A stretch of DNA of 64,000 nt, taken from contig WACJ01000225.1 in the NCBI GenBank assembly GCA_008973525.1, positions 434,001 to 498,000 on the forward strand, given 5' to 3'. The notes beneath the pieces were generated by a model. That model searched no databases, was not told where the DNA came from, and was given only the letters and a program-made list of their open reading frames with translations. The stretch comes from Stenopsyche tienmushanensis. Lineage: Eukaryota > Arthropoda > Insecta > Trichoptera > Stenopsychidae. The first letter of the stretch is position 1, and every line of letters begins with the position of its first letter. The position numbers and the translations under genes are program-made. Shown one piece after another: positions 45,161-57,150 of this stretch.

Positions 45161-47484
45161 CAGGGCCGTAATAAGGGCGTGGTAAAGCAGGCGCCTGCCA
45201 CGGACGCAACTGGGCTTGGGGTGCAAAACTCAGAATACCGACCCGATCGAGAGTTGTACATGATTTTTATTTTACTGGACCATTCTAATTTACATGAACC
45301 AACACTGTTTGACTCTGTCCGTTTTTTTATAATATATACTAAGATGTCCAATCCCTCTTTTATTTGTTATTGCTTTTGCAACATTGTTTTTAACCGATTG
45401 TCAAATTTAAAAAACCCATCCAATCAGTCTTCTTCGTACAACTTCGTTTCATAATAAGAGTTTGTAATTGTTCTGTGGGACATGTTCAGGTATGGCATCC
45501 ATTCGCGAGACGCTCATTCGTCATATCAGCGCTACGAAAAGCGGACCGATTGGACATACAAACCTTGTGGCCATTCCGTTCTCTTTTAGGGCTTTTTGCG
45601 GCATTTCCTATGATCGCGGAAGCAACGTAGCATCTATCGTTAGCTTTTTTAAAACAGTAACCGCCATCTATACGTTAGATCGGGGACTTTTGAGACAATC
45701 TTTGTATATTATTTTAAAACATACGTTATATGAAAGCTTATGAAATAGTACTTTTTAACTAGCTGTCGTGTGATTTTATTACTGTTTTATTGATTCGATG
45801 TAGACGTTTTAGGGTTGATTGAAATTTTGGTCGACCTCTACTCTCTGGGGTCATCTGCACCATACCCAAAACGGATATAGCACTAGAATGCAGTAAGCAA
45901 TAAACCGAACGACCTTTGTGTTATTCAAGATATTTTTTTTATATTATTAATATCGCCTGTTTCACTAATTTTGTCACACTAAACAAATAGCAGAGAACAA
46001 CCAGCCTTGAATGCTAATCGCTGAATTGTGTGAATACAACAATGCCAATAAATAGTATGACAATCGAATATCAATTCGGTTATCGAAATCTGCAAGACAT
46101 AGTTAGCGAGTTTATGGTATCGGGGCATCGTTTGAATTATTGAATAATGGTCTTCTGTGGAGCGTTTTATGGACTTGTAGAGTCATTCCAAGCACTAACT
46201 ATTCCTGTGCCGCGCATCTGGATACAATCAAGTCTTTGCTGTCTTTCATTACGCCACTTTTTATTAGCACTTGAAGCGCTGTGTTGATACAAAGACATAT
46301 TAGATTACATTTAGACACATGCACGAGGACGCGAAGTGTTGGAGTTACATCGAAAACATATGGGACGCGTTCTTGTGGAAAAAGTTGCTTGTACTTGTGC
46401 GTTTTATTGAATGCGATCGCGGATAGTATGGAGCGGCCTGCTCTGAAATTTAGAATGTGTGACAATGATGAATTTTTATGGATGTAGTGTACGTCAACTG
46501 GCAGGATTTATAACGAAATTATCTGAGAAACGAGCAGATAAATCTGTGGTAATTTGGGATGCTGAATTCTGGCGCTATTGGTCAACCGCTTTCAAAACTG
46601 TTCTCAGGGGAATTTTATTGAGCTCTTTCTTCCTGTGGATTTATATTGTATCCATTTGAGACCCAATTGAATTAAAAATGCATAGAATTAAGTCCCTCAA
46701 TTTATTTTTTTGAATTGTTATGTAGATGGGCGGAGGCCCCATAGCGGTTGATTTCATTGGGTTGTGCCTTATCCCCATTTTGTAGATTTGTGCTAGACAA
46801 CGCGCGTGGTCTGTCTACTACTTAGTTAGTAGGAAGAATAAAGGCAAAATAAGGCTGTGTGGAGTTCTTCGATTGAGAGAAATTCTTAGATAGAGAGATC
46901 TCAGCTGCGAGACTAATGGCGAAGGGCAGAGTTGTAATGAGGGTATGAAGCGCCCGTGGCAAGTATTTAACTTGCGCCCCCCCTCTAACGAAATTAAAAA
47001 TAATATATTCAATATTATTATAATTAATATATTAAAATAATATACGAAGATAATCCCAAAATTACCCGACCTAACGTGTAGAAGAAGGTATTTGTTTAAA
47101 AAAAATTACTAATATTACAATCATATGGATGACTGTCGATTATAAGTGTGCGAGCTATTAGATCATAGAAGGTCCCGGATACGCATGTATCCCCGAAAAT
47201 TAAGTCCTAAAAGGGGACGGAGTAGCCACAAGATCTGTGGGTTCAACTGGTCCGCTTTTCGGATCGCTGATATAACGAATGAGCGCCTCATATTCGAATG
47301 CCATACCTGAACATATCTACAGAACGATTACGAACTTTCATTACAAAACGAAGTTATCCCAAGGAGACTGTAAAATTAAAATCATATGCAACTTTCGACT
47401 GGGTCAGTATTCTGGGTTTTGCGCCTCAAGACCAGTTGCGCCCGAGGCGGGCACCTGCTTTGCCAACCCCATATTATGACCCTG
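45161..47484. mobile_element. inverted-arm (foldback-like) composite of family F units
   Basis: The left terminus CAGGGCCGTAATAAGGGCGT and right terminus, read inward, CAGGGTCATAATATGGGGTT continue as matching arms: 45161-45650 and 46951-47484 are inverted copies of the unit also present alone at 39989-40515. The arms flank about 1.3 kb of sequence not otherwise seen in the window. The CAGGG start hints at hAT, but no 8-bp duplication was found at the mariner junctions. The right junction has two 24-bp tandem units (47500-47543). Confidence 0.65.
45650..46950. other. unrelated DNA enclosed between inverted family F arms
   Basis: The segment includes a short repeat near 45.85 kb and a region of normal, non-repetitive composition (46130-46680) with an 88-codon minus-strand frame (46199-46465) of no recognised family. 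It could be captured host DNA or the interior of the composite element. Confidence 0.4.
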
Positions 47485-47749
47485 GCGAAGAGCCCCTTCC
47501 TCGAGCATGACCTCAATGCATGGCTCGAGCATGAGCTCAATGGTGAGAACGCATACAAAATGGACTTTCAAGTTTTTTTGCCTCAAAACCAAAGTGTTTC
47601 TACAGCAGTGGAATTAAAATACTACCTGTGAGATGGGGATGTAGACGGTGGAGGAAAATATATCATTGATTAAAATGTTAAACTGTGTTTTATTTATACT
47701 ATTTAAAAAATCCCAAAAATGCGCACGAACTTTTGGACTGACCTGATAC

Positions 47750-50700
47750 AATACAAAAATATTTCAACGCCATTTGAATCACTTCGTTCGTTGAGTATTC
47801 AATTTTTTGCTTGAAAATAGCCATTTTAACCGTTTTAGTGCCAAAAAATTAATATTGTTTGCTTAAAAATGCCAAAAAAAATGCTTTTTTTCAAAATTAT
47901 GCAACATCATAATTATTCCATGGATTTTGTTCATTTTTTCGCTATTTTATAAAGGAATGTTGAAGACGAGTCGACGGAAATAGACGATTGGCACTATAAC
48001 GGTTAAAAATATATATCTATTATATGTATATATGAAATAATATTGAAATATGGAAAATCTTATCAAATCGCCCTTTCTTATTACTAATGTTATATTCTAT
48101 ATGTTCATATTTTTTTTTGTTGAGCCATAAACCTTGGTTATTTATTAGGGTATATTTTGATGAAGACGTGTAAAGATGCTCCCTGAGGACTAATTAAAGT
48201 ATACAATTTAATTCATACAACGATCTTATCTTATGTTCATAAATTGAACGTGGGATCTCCATAAGAAATTATCCTGGGGATGGGGGATTTTATGAGATGG
48301 TTTCCTTGACGATTTACACATATAATATTGTTGGTTGCTGGACTGAGGTGCAAATTTATTATTATTATGATATATTACTATACTTATTTATATTTTAAAA
48401 ATAATATATAATTGAAGTGGATCGTGAAGAAAATGGGCTCAATTAAATAAAATCCCATAGAAGCATATATGCAAGTAATACTTTCAGATTTATTTTATAA
48501 AATAATGTATAACAAATATTCAGGCAGATTTCTGATGATTTTTATTTCCATGTATTTCATATTGTTGTGGTCATGATATTTCAGATCCAGGATGTGAATC
48601 AATCAGTGTAGTAAGTGGGTGGATTAGAATTTTGAAATAAAATGGTCTCATTTCATATAAAGCTTGTTTTAAATGTCAAGACAAAGGTCTTTCTTGTTTA
48701 ATTTATTTCTGTTCTCAATCCATAGAATCGATGATCAATCCAAAAAAAAATCTGATATTCACTCATCCTGCTCTACCGGTCGCTTGATCTATCAATCGTT
48801 CGCCTCGCCACATGATCTGCCTAATGTTTAACCCCAACAACTCTCATTGAATTGTACATATGTTGATTTAAATAATATTTACATAGAATATTGGTATTCC
48901 CAGATAACCCATTCGACCCTTCTTATCATTGAATGTTTAGCCCTTTTATCATATACATTTTTATTTGTGTTTCATAAATATCATAAAATAGGACTGCAAG
49001 TTAAATCTCGTTTATTGCGTTTGATGTCAGATGTATTCGTAGAAACACATCATAAATCATCAGCTCTTGATAACACGATTTAGCCCGGTCGTCGCATGAC
49101 CTTTGACAGACATAATTTCAAATGTGTTTGTAAAATATTTATACATCTCGAAACGAGTCTATGACAAAACAATATGATGGATATTCACATTTTTTCGGCC
49201 GCCGAACGAATTTTTTATTTATTCAACGACTTCATCAGGCGGACTATTTCGTTATGGCTTCTGTGCGATTGTATGATGATAGCAGACGTCCGTATCGTTT
49301 TATATGTGGATTGATACAAAATATTGCGTAATCATGTATCATGGAACGAAGAAGGGATGATGATAATTTGTGGTTACATCCAAGCACGTGATAAACTCAT
49401 TCAGTAAATTATACACGAGAAGCAGAGAGTGAAGCTGATAATGAATATCCGCCGGTGATGTTTGAATTATTGTAACGCCTCCGAAGCCTTTGATATGGTT
49501 GCCATATCTCCAAATAAATAATTTAATTTGATTTACATCCTAGAAAAATGATGTTTCGGTGTTTTTTCATGGCAATTTGCTAATTTGTCAGACAGTTTTC
49601 TTCGTAGGCGATGACATTTTTTCTTGGGAGTATCAACACGAATTTTGTGGGAAGTGAAAGCATTCCTCGGCGAAGATTGGACGCGTGTTATGAGGACTTT
49701 ATTTCTAGTACAAATTAACATTTTTTAAATAACTCGTTGGTAGTGATGCGAGTAGTCCTGTGAAGATGGTCTTCACCAATAAAACGCATTGCCACCTCGT
49801 TAGTGACAAATGAAAGGAGATAATTCAGACGAATTGTCACGGTTAGTTAAGCTGCCATCTTTTTTCAGCGAACCTCCAGCTGTGATACGGCGACGTTCAA
49901 AAATAAATTATCAATGGAATGTATACACGAGATTCAAATAATCCCCTAAGAAGCATCAGGGGGTGTCTATGCTAGGGGTATAAAATCTTTTATGGAGAAA
50001 AATCAACAAATTTACAATGAAAACTGCTAAAATTACAGCAAAAACCTCAATTAAGTGTACTAATAAATACTTAAAATAATATTTTTCCTAAGTTCTCTTG
50101 AAAAACAAATATGCAAAATTATTATTAAATCAGTCAAAGGACATAGGCTTGTATAGAGGACAGACAAACATCTTTCTACAAACTTATACGGAGCTCCTAA
50201 TCATCAGTCTCGCAGTTGGGGTCACACTCTGTCTAAGAACATGAGACTTGATTGATCCAGAGTCTTCCACTCCTATTTAACCCTTTTAGTAATGAGTTAA
50301 TTTAAAATCTTCATAATATTAGGTGTGCTATATTTGCTTGTCCGACACGTATCGTCGTACAAATCTACTTATCTGTCAGGACCGCCGCAGCGTGTATGAA
50401 GTTTGTACATAAGCGTCATTAGAAATTTGATTTCATATTTTATATAATTTATAATTGACATATTTATTTATTTTTTATAAAAATAGATATGCAATTAAAA
50501 TATAGGAGATAAGAAAAGATCTATGATCTAATATAAAAGGCGCCATAATCATCGTTTGACGCCAATTTTGGTCGTTAATACTGGTACATAAAATAAACCA
50601 TGAACATTTGGGAAGCATTGGCAAATTCAACTTCTCGTGGTTCGTTTCATTTATGAAGATGGATGACAGCGACTAGTTGAAAACTATTCCATAGTACTAC

Positions 50701-52000
50701 TTTTAGAAATATTCCCGGTTTTCGGGTGACATATGAACTGTCGTGTCGGTTTAACGCTCCGAGCAAATACGCACACCCTCACGTTTATATGTTGCATGTG
50801 GATGAGGAAATTCGCATTTTTCTGCCTATATAAATCTTTCAAAATAGATGATGCATCGTCTCGCTATGCAAAAATATGTCATTGCAAACCTCGATGCAAA
50901 TTGTGCAATACGAAAAAAACGCGTCCGCTTTTCATATGCGCCGTATTGATATTTCAAGGCATAAGAGTAAATAAAACAGTTATTCATTAATCATTGTTAC
51001 GAGTCACTGACATTTCGAATTGATTCTGATCAGAAGCTCTCAAACTGTTCATTTTCTTGCACGATTTGAGATGAAATTCCAATGATTTTTTGAACTTAAA
51101 CATGAAGTAACCATGGAATGGGAATGTAAGAAATTTAAAAGATTTTTGATGTTCAAGTAGTATCTAGTATCAAGTAGTGCAGGGGTGTAGTAAATCCTTG
51201 ATATTATTTTTTTCATTTGAGGAAAAATGTTAATTTATTTTCAATTATGCAAATTCACTCCAATATTTAATTTTGCACCCTACTGACGGTAATAAAATTG
51301 TTCATCAAGTCTCTTTATTGCATATCATCTGTACACCATTAATGTACAAACAAATACTTACTAAACCGGCTTCTTTTTTCCCTCAAGATAAATTAGGTTC
51401 ATTTCATATTAGATCTTTTTCATTAATAGCATTTTCATGGAAACATGGCAGACATATTTATAAGCCTAGGGGGATTGTAATTATCTAAGTTTATTAATGA
51501 TCTGGATTAAAAGACATTTAATTATACTCATTTTTTTAAGATTATGGAGCTTTTGGTGCTATATAAACTTAAATATTGATTTTTGCATTTCATCATCAAG
51601 TTCATAAATATAGAAAATCATTGTTTATAAACGTAATTTTTTTTAAAAGCTTAATGTGTCTAATTTGCTGAAATACTGATACGTTACTTGTAGTTAAAAC
51701 TGACATATTAGTGAATCATTCATTGCATACTCTAATTATAGTCAATTGAAATGCATCATATAAGCGAAGCATCAACGCTTAATATTATCGTACTTATATT
51801 TTTATACAAGTTCTTTAGCTTGTGTTATTATCAGTTTTTTTTTTAATTATTAAAATGCACTATGCCATATAGTCAAGATATTAATATTTGATACATATTG
51901 GACAATAACATGATCGAATAGGATTATCTTGTCTGTCATTGTTTGAATAGGATCTTCAGATAGGATAGAAATCCATGGATGAATGACGAAATTATCATTA
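47750..52000. other. long region without recognised genes
   Basis: Mostly AT-rich unique DNA. It contains the small repeat partner at 48765-48835 and an R1 fragment at 50281. The part 48950-49930 is less AT-rich and free of repeats. Open frames up to 85 codons lack motifs. Confidence 0.35.
50281..50413 (-). mobile_element. R1 MITE, right-end fragment
   Basis: It follows TTAA (50277-50280) with CCCTTTTAGTAATGAG and continues through 'accgccgcagcgtgtatgaa' to about 'tttgtacataa', where R1 homology stops. Confidence 0.6.
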
Positions 52001-52014
52001 TTTTAAAATTAAAT

Positions 52015-52145
52015 TTTAATGGTTCAAATCAGTCACTCATAGGCAGCTCTGCCCGACTTTATTAACTTTTTCAGAACCAAAAAATGAGGCTAAATATGGA
52101 TCCAGACAATCAATCGGAAATATTAATACTACTATTAATATTCCC
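52015..52145 (-). repeat. SINE-like dispersed repeat (family S), truncated
   Basis: 'aatcagtcactcataggcag', 'ctgcccgactttattaac' and 'gacaatcaatcggaaatatt' match the family. It breaks off at the LINE fragment that follows. Confidence 0.45.
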
Positions 52146-52149
52146 CACT

Positions 52150-52600
52150 ATATACTTCCCGTTCTCTACTATGATGCAGAAGCATGAACTCTTACAGAAG
52201 CTACATCCAAACGAATAGAATCCTTTGAGTTCTGGATTTACAGAAGAATGCTCAAGGTTTCGTGGATGGACAGAGTTCGGAACGACGAGATATTGCAGCG
52301 TATGAAGTATTAGAAACTGTGAAAACCAAAAAACTAAAATACTTTGACCATGTGATGAGAAGAGACAGATATGAGGCATTTGGCAATTTGGCAGCTTATT
52401 ATCCAGGGGAAAGTTATAGGAAGAAGGAGATCCGGAAGACGACGCACCTCGTGGCTAAAAAACAAAAGACATTAGTTCGTGAGGAGCACAAGGTCTCTTT
52501 TCAGAGCTGCTGTCTCCAAGGTGGAAATAGGCCTGATGATAGCCAACCTTCGAAGAGGAGACGGCACTTGAAGAAGAAGAAGAAGAAGACTATTTCAAAT
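52150..52600 (+). pseudogene. RTE-type LINE 3' end with (AAG)n tail
   Basis: In successive frames the sequence reads EAWTL-like start, SKRIESFEFWIYRRMLKVSW, MDRVRNDEILQRM, then VKTKKLKYFDHVMRRDRYE, and near the end AVSKVEIGLMIANLRRGDGT and a stop, followed by an AAG repeat (52573-52593). This order, and W-RRML-V-W, is the C-terminal region of RTE/BovB-type ORF2 proteins. Frame changes make it a 5'-truncated dead copy. The repeat tail marks the LINE 3' end. Confidence 0.72.
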
Positions 52601-52671
52601 TTGTTGATATGGTGAAATTTTTACACACAATTTATATTTGAACCTTTACGGTAAGAATTCAAACCTGTTTG

Positions 52672-53721
52672 GATTCTCATGGTCTCTGTCTCTCTCCGAG
52701 CTCAACGTACAAGAGTGTTATTTCTGAATCACTGGAATTCGGTCGCAAATAGGGAATCCAATCCCGAGCCAAAATTTCGATCCCGGGATTTCGGGATTTC
52801 ATTAGACAATCCCGGGACCAGTCCCGGGATCCCGGGATTGGGATTTTCAATATTTTAAGAAATTACCTTGATGAATTTGATCAAAAATTACTAATAAGTC
52901 CATTTGTTCAATATAAAAATCGCTTGAAGGCCAAAAAATTTTATTTATTTAAGAAAAGATAAAAATACAATTCAAAGGTAGATAAATAAAACACTAAAAA
53001 ATTCAAATATAATTTTGAAAATATGCCCGAAGTAACATTAACATTAAACATTAGTGTTTTGTCATTTAGTCTGGATATGATTTTGGAAGTCAGGCACGCT
53101 CAGCTTCCACACTCGTTGGAGGTATCGTCATCAGATATTTAAATGCTAGTTCGAGTTGATGAACACGGTGATCTGCTGAGACACGGACTAAAAATCGCAA
53201 AATTCCCGATTTCCCGACAAATTATTTATTTCCGTCGCTGCAAATGAATACTTATATACTATAATACTTTGATGTGATTCGTAATTATATTACGGAGGAA
53301 TACAAAAATTTTGAAGCCCGTATCTATTATATTTCATATCGATATTTCCATTATTAAAGTTGAAGTGTAGTAAATACATCACCGGTAGGGAAATGTTACT
53401 ATAACAATTTTAAAAACATGCATGTACGCTATATATGTATACATAGATTATACAGTCACTGCTCCTATGCGTCGCCTAAGTTCGCCAATTAGTAATTACG
53501 CCACTGTTTCCAAGCGTCCAGATTTCGTCGGGAATGTCTCGATTTAGTAGCCTTCGTCGTGTTGGTGAGGTGTACGATTTCTGTTAGATAAAAAATTCAA
53601 TCCCGGGATTTTCGGGATTACGTTTTCTAGTCCCGGGATTCTTAAGTACCTAAAACTGTCCGGGATCCCGGGATCCCGGGATTGGATTCCCTAGTCGCAA
53701 ATATGCGATTATCCTTGAGTA
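52672..53721 (-). mobile_element. R1 MITE left half (reverse), split by hAT H2
   Basis: R1 sequence 'gtctctgtctctctccgagc' to 'ggaattcggtcgcaaa' is interrupted by the 944-bp hAT and resumes with 'gtcgcaaatatgcgattatc'. At 53703-53766 it forms a palindrome with the next R1 copy. Confidence 0.65.
52750..53693 (+). mobile_element. hAT element H2, complete, 8-bp target duplication
   Basis: This is the best-preserved H2 copy, 944 bp. The ends are TAGGGAATCCAATCCCGAGC and, read inward, TAGGGAATCCAATCCCGGGA. A perfect 8-bp duplication GTCGCAAA lies at 52742-52749 and 53694-53701. The minus strand keeps a trace of the hAT C-terminal motif PPTSVEAERA (53085-53165). At least four other copies lie in this window (22.4, 24.4, 39.2, 43.2 kb). 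Confidence 0.93.
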
Positions 53722-53755
53722 TGATATAGCAAACAGGTCTGGATTCTTACTCAAG

Positions 53756-54396
53756 GATGATCGCATATTTGCGAGCGAATTCCAGTGATTCAGAAATAAC
53801 ACTCTTGTACGTTGAGCTCGGAGAGAGACAGAGACGGAGTTCGGTAACTGTGAACAGGAAACAGAGACGGAGAGCTTCCAGCGTACATCGCACGATTGTA
53901 TAGATCGTTAACCCAAATTCATCGACTAATATGATGAGTGAATGATATAATGAATCGATTTCAAGTGTATTGTTTATGTTTACTTGTAGAAATGACCGAA
54001 TATTTATGCTATCGACAGTGCTTATTTTTTTAACTCGTTCGTCGCTGCGTCCATCTGAAATGCGCGTCTCCGAAGTCCGAGTCTCCAAATAGAAAAATCC
54101 AGCAAATCCAGCGTTATATATTTCTATAAAAACTTGAAAATGTTAATTTTACGATCGTCTTTCTATGATATTTCCGTCCGTTATAATATCGCATCGCTAT
54201 TCCTTCTGTTTACGAATTTGGATCCCGTGAGAAAAAACATCGATTCACGTTGGACGAAGAGAGTGTTAAATATAAGCTTCATATGCGCTGCTGCGGTCCT
54301 GACAGATAAGTGGATTTGTATGAATGATAAATGATGCACAAGCAAATATAGCATCTAAGACTATGAAGATTTTAAATTAGCTCACTACTCAAAGGG
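53756..54396 (+). mobile_element. R1 MITE with nested R2, right end at TTAA
   Basis: It runs from GATGATCGCATATTTGCGAG to CTCACTACTCAAAGGG at TTAA (54397-54400). R2 is inserted at the same internal site as in the copy at 0.86 kb, so the R1+R2 composite itself has probably multiplied. The 113-codon minus-strand frame is repeat-derived. Confidence 0.7.
54034..54265 (+). mobile_element. R2 MITE nested in R1, internally deleted
   Basis: TTAA at 54030-54033 and 54266-54269, with ends CTCGTTCGTCGCTGCGTCC and GGACGAAGAGAGTG. At 232 bp it is the shortest R2 copy here. Confidence 0.65.
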
Positions 54397-54747
54397 TTAA
54401 TACAATTTACGTTGGTAGTAGGCACATATAGCGCCGTAAAAAATATGCGTGTACAAATTTTAAGCTACCAATTTGATTCGGAATCAGATATTTTTGCACA
54501 AATTTTGATTAGTTAGATAGTCGATAATTTGTATTTTAATAATATTTTAATTAAATATAATATTGGTGATACCTTAATACAACATATAAAATAAACATAT
54601 TTGAGTAAATGAGTTTTTTGACATAGATCTGTGCGACCCGTATTTATAGGGTTAATACTTCGCAAAGATACTTCAAAGTTGATTTCGATAACACATAATA
54701 ATCACTAAATTAGTCATTTATATTTTAGTATCCAAAATAAATATTAA

Positions 54748-55394
54748 CACTTTGAGAACCGCGCTTTTTGGTGTAAAAAAGCTGCGGGGGCCGCTCGTTT
54801 TAGGCAAATTTCGCAAGAAATCAAGACCTTTATAATAATTTACATATCTTTTTAACCTATGAGTGTATATACGTGATATTTTCAGGTTATATTCTACACA
54901 ATCAAAGGTATAGATATGTGATCTTCATTTTACAACTTTCAACCAGTGGTTCTCAAACCAACGAAATACATTTTTTTTTCTTTCTATAAATAATACTTGT
55001 TATTTATATTTCATTTAAAATTTATTTACTATATGAGGGTGATAATACTTCGCAATTCTATGGAAGGACCGCCACTGGATATGTATATATCCTTTACTTC
55101 AGGATCGTCCAACCTTTTTTGTCTTGGGAGCTACTTTTCAATTTAAAATTGTCTTAGGATCGATTTCTAATATGATTCTTATAGGAAATTTATTTACTTT
55201 CTTCAAACTTAAAACTCAAATTTACATACCCTTTATATCTGTAGAGAAATCTGTCAACGAATAGTGAAATATTAGTGTCGGTAACATTTTTTTTTTATGA
55301 TGTTGTAGGCCCACGTTTTTACGCCAAATGGCGTCAGCGGTTCATAACGGTTGGGGAATTTTTACGCCAAAAGGCGTCAGCGGGTCTCAAAGTG
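54748..55394. mobile_element. 647-bp piggyBac-like MITE, TTAA duplication
   Basis: TTAA at 54744-54747 and 55395-55398. The ends are CACTTTGAGAACCGCGCTTT and, read inward, CACTTTGAGACCCGCTGACG. Near the right end two 25-bp direct repeats, TTTTTACGCCAAATGGCG... (55316-55340) and TTTTTACGCCAAAAGGCG... (55359-55383), each contain an ACGCC/GGCGT palindrome. There is no transposase. It resembles the element at 59.5 kb. Confidence 0.85.
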
Positions 55395-56583
55395 TTAATT
55401 GAAATAATAACATGGGTTTATATACGAGAAAGAGTCATTATCAGTGTCAAGGCTCCAAGCGAGCGTCCGTTGTAAGCCAGTGCTGATAATGTCGACCACT
55501 TTTAGTTTTTTTTTTTTATTCATGTTATTTTGCTCACATCTTCGATATCCAGTTTCAACTGGTATTTCGACAGTTTGAGAATCTCTCGATACAAAAAAGG
55601 AATTCATAAGGCGTTCTGATCAAGACGGAATCAATCAATCAATCTAGTTTATTGGTTTATTCATCTTTTCCCCGCTCCATCAAGTCACACTCGATTTAAA
55701 TTACTTTAGTCCGATGCATCTGACAGATTCGATGATTTAGTATTTCTATAAAGCACACATATCCATTCGCCCATTGTGCAGAGCCGAAATGAGCTGCGAG
55801 TATAAATTAATGCCCGAATCAATCATAAATAATCAAGGCAAGGCGCATAAATAATCAGAAAAGGTGTGGGCTGCTGAAAGTGCTATTGGTTCAGCGGGTT
55901 TTTTTTTGCAAGTTGTTAAAAATAAAAATTATTGTCGTTTATTGCCGTAATCTGCACACTTTCAGGGCTATCGATGAGATCGAAAAATATGGGTTAAGAA
56001 CGGAATTTATACAATCGTTGTTGGTCAATTTGTACGAATGCATTCATGCTGAGTTGACATTGTGAAAATCTTGAAACTTATTGAACGTTCTGGGACACGT
56101 TGCGTGACTCAGGCTGATGATGAAGCTATAAATTAGAGGTCGACAACCATATGGTCGATATAAAAAAATACGCGTTTCTTACAAGTTCTATTTTTTATAG
56201 GCAAAAAGTCATATAGACAGCTATATATTTTATATTAACAATTTACCTCCAATTTGTAAACCTCAAAAAGTCGTCTCAAAAAGCCTTCATCTATCCGGAT
56301 GCTTACTTTGTCCAGTGGGATCCAAACACATTTTTAGGAGATCCTAAATATAAATATTACACTAAATTTAAATACTTTTTAAAAATTATAATAACATCGT
56401 AAATCACTCATAAATCTTCTCCTATATAAAAATCATATGTTAGTAATTTTATATTAATTGCATGTGTAAGACAATGGGAGATCACACGTGAAAAATCCTT
56501 CAAAAATTAATATAGGTTGGTTTTATGCATGTGTAATATATAATAAAGTAGGCAAGCTAGTGGTTTAGTGGTTGTTTTGTGCT

Positions 56584-56608
56584 ACACACACACACACACA
56601 CACACACA
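56584..56608. repeat. (CA)n microsatellite
   Basis: About 12 uninterrupted CA units. Confidence 0.95.
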
Positions 56609-57029
56609 GTAGAAGCGGTGCAGCGCATGCGCGTAGCGTATATGATGCGACAAAAGCAGAGATACTACAAATGTTTCTCCTTCTCTTTTCGATCAACTAC
56701 CGGTTGGTGTTTCCTTTTTAGTGACGTTCAAGCTAATGTGTATAAAATGTATGTAGACGATTCACTTTAACTGCCTGAAAATGTCATGTTCTCTATAAAT
56801 TAAAAAAAACGGATTTTAAAACCAGCTGAAAAGATTGCTGTGGATATTGATTATTGACAATCAAATATTTAAAGTTAATCTCTAGCTAATCTGAAAGTGG
56901 CATCACGATATTTCAAAATATTTGAACTGGAAGGTTTTATTACACCCTCTATATTTTCAGGATTTGGCTCTTTTTAATTATTAAAAAACTTACTTAAAAT
57001 CAAGTTTCTTTTATTGAATTGTATAATTT

Positions 57030-57150
57030 AAACCTCTTTTGTGCGACTTCGAAGTTATGCGGTTTTTTTTACAGTATTTTTTTTAATTTTTATTTTTTAC
57101 AGTATAAAATAGGAAATAAATCACCAACACTAACAGAAATTCTTGCTTTT
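57030..57150 (+). repeat. dispersed repeat, pairs with 33781-33925
   Basis: 'aacctcttttgtgcgacttc', 'gaagttatgcggtttttttt' and 'aataggaaataaatcaccaa' match the 33.8-kb copy. The 'agttatgcggtttt' block recurs at 57650 and 57690, so this locus may hold a longer element of unknown type. Confidence 0.5.

Larger units (their letters stand above)
44505..47746 (-). mobile_element. mariner element of a second family (M4), split by a composite insert
   Basis: TA flanks lie at 44503-44504 and 47747-47748. The ends TCAGGTCAGACCATAAGTTC and, read inward from the right, TCAGGTCAGTCCAAAAGTTC both continue into GTGCGCATTTTTGGGA. Without the 2324-bp insert (45161-47484) about 0.9 kb of mariner remains, so it is internally deleted as well as interrupted. 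The transposase remnant is on the minus strand. Confidence 0.88.

Noticed and set aside
46199..46465. 88-codon minus-strand gene inside the composite
   Set aside because: No start context, homology or splice evidence; kept only as description of the enclosed DNA.
52262..52615. 117-codon plus-strand gene ending in poly-Lys
   Set aside because: The frame is a shifted reading of the LINE 3' end, and the Lys run is the AAG tail.
53747..54088. 113-codon minus-strand open frame
   Set aside because: It lies within the R1 MITE, is not conserved as a frame in other copies and crosses element borders.
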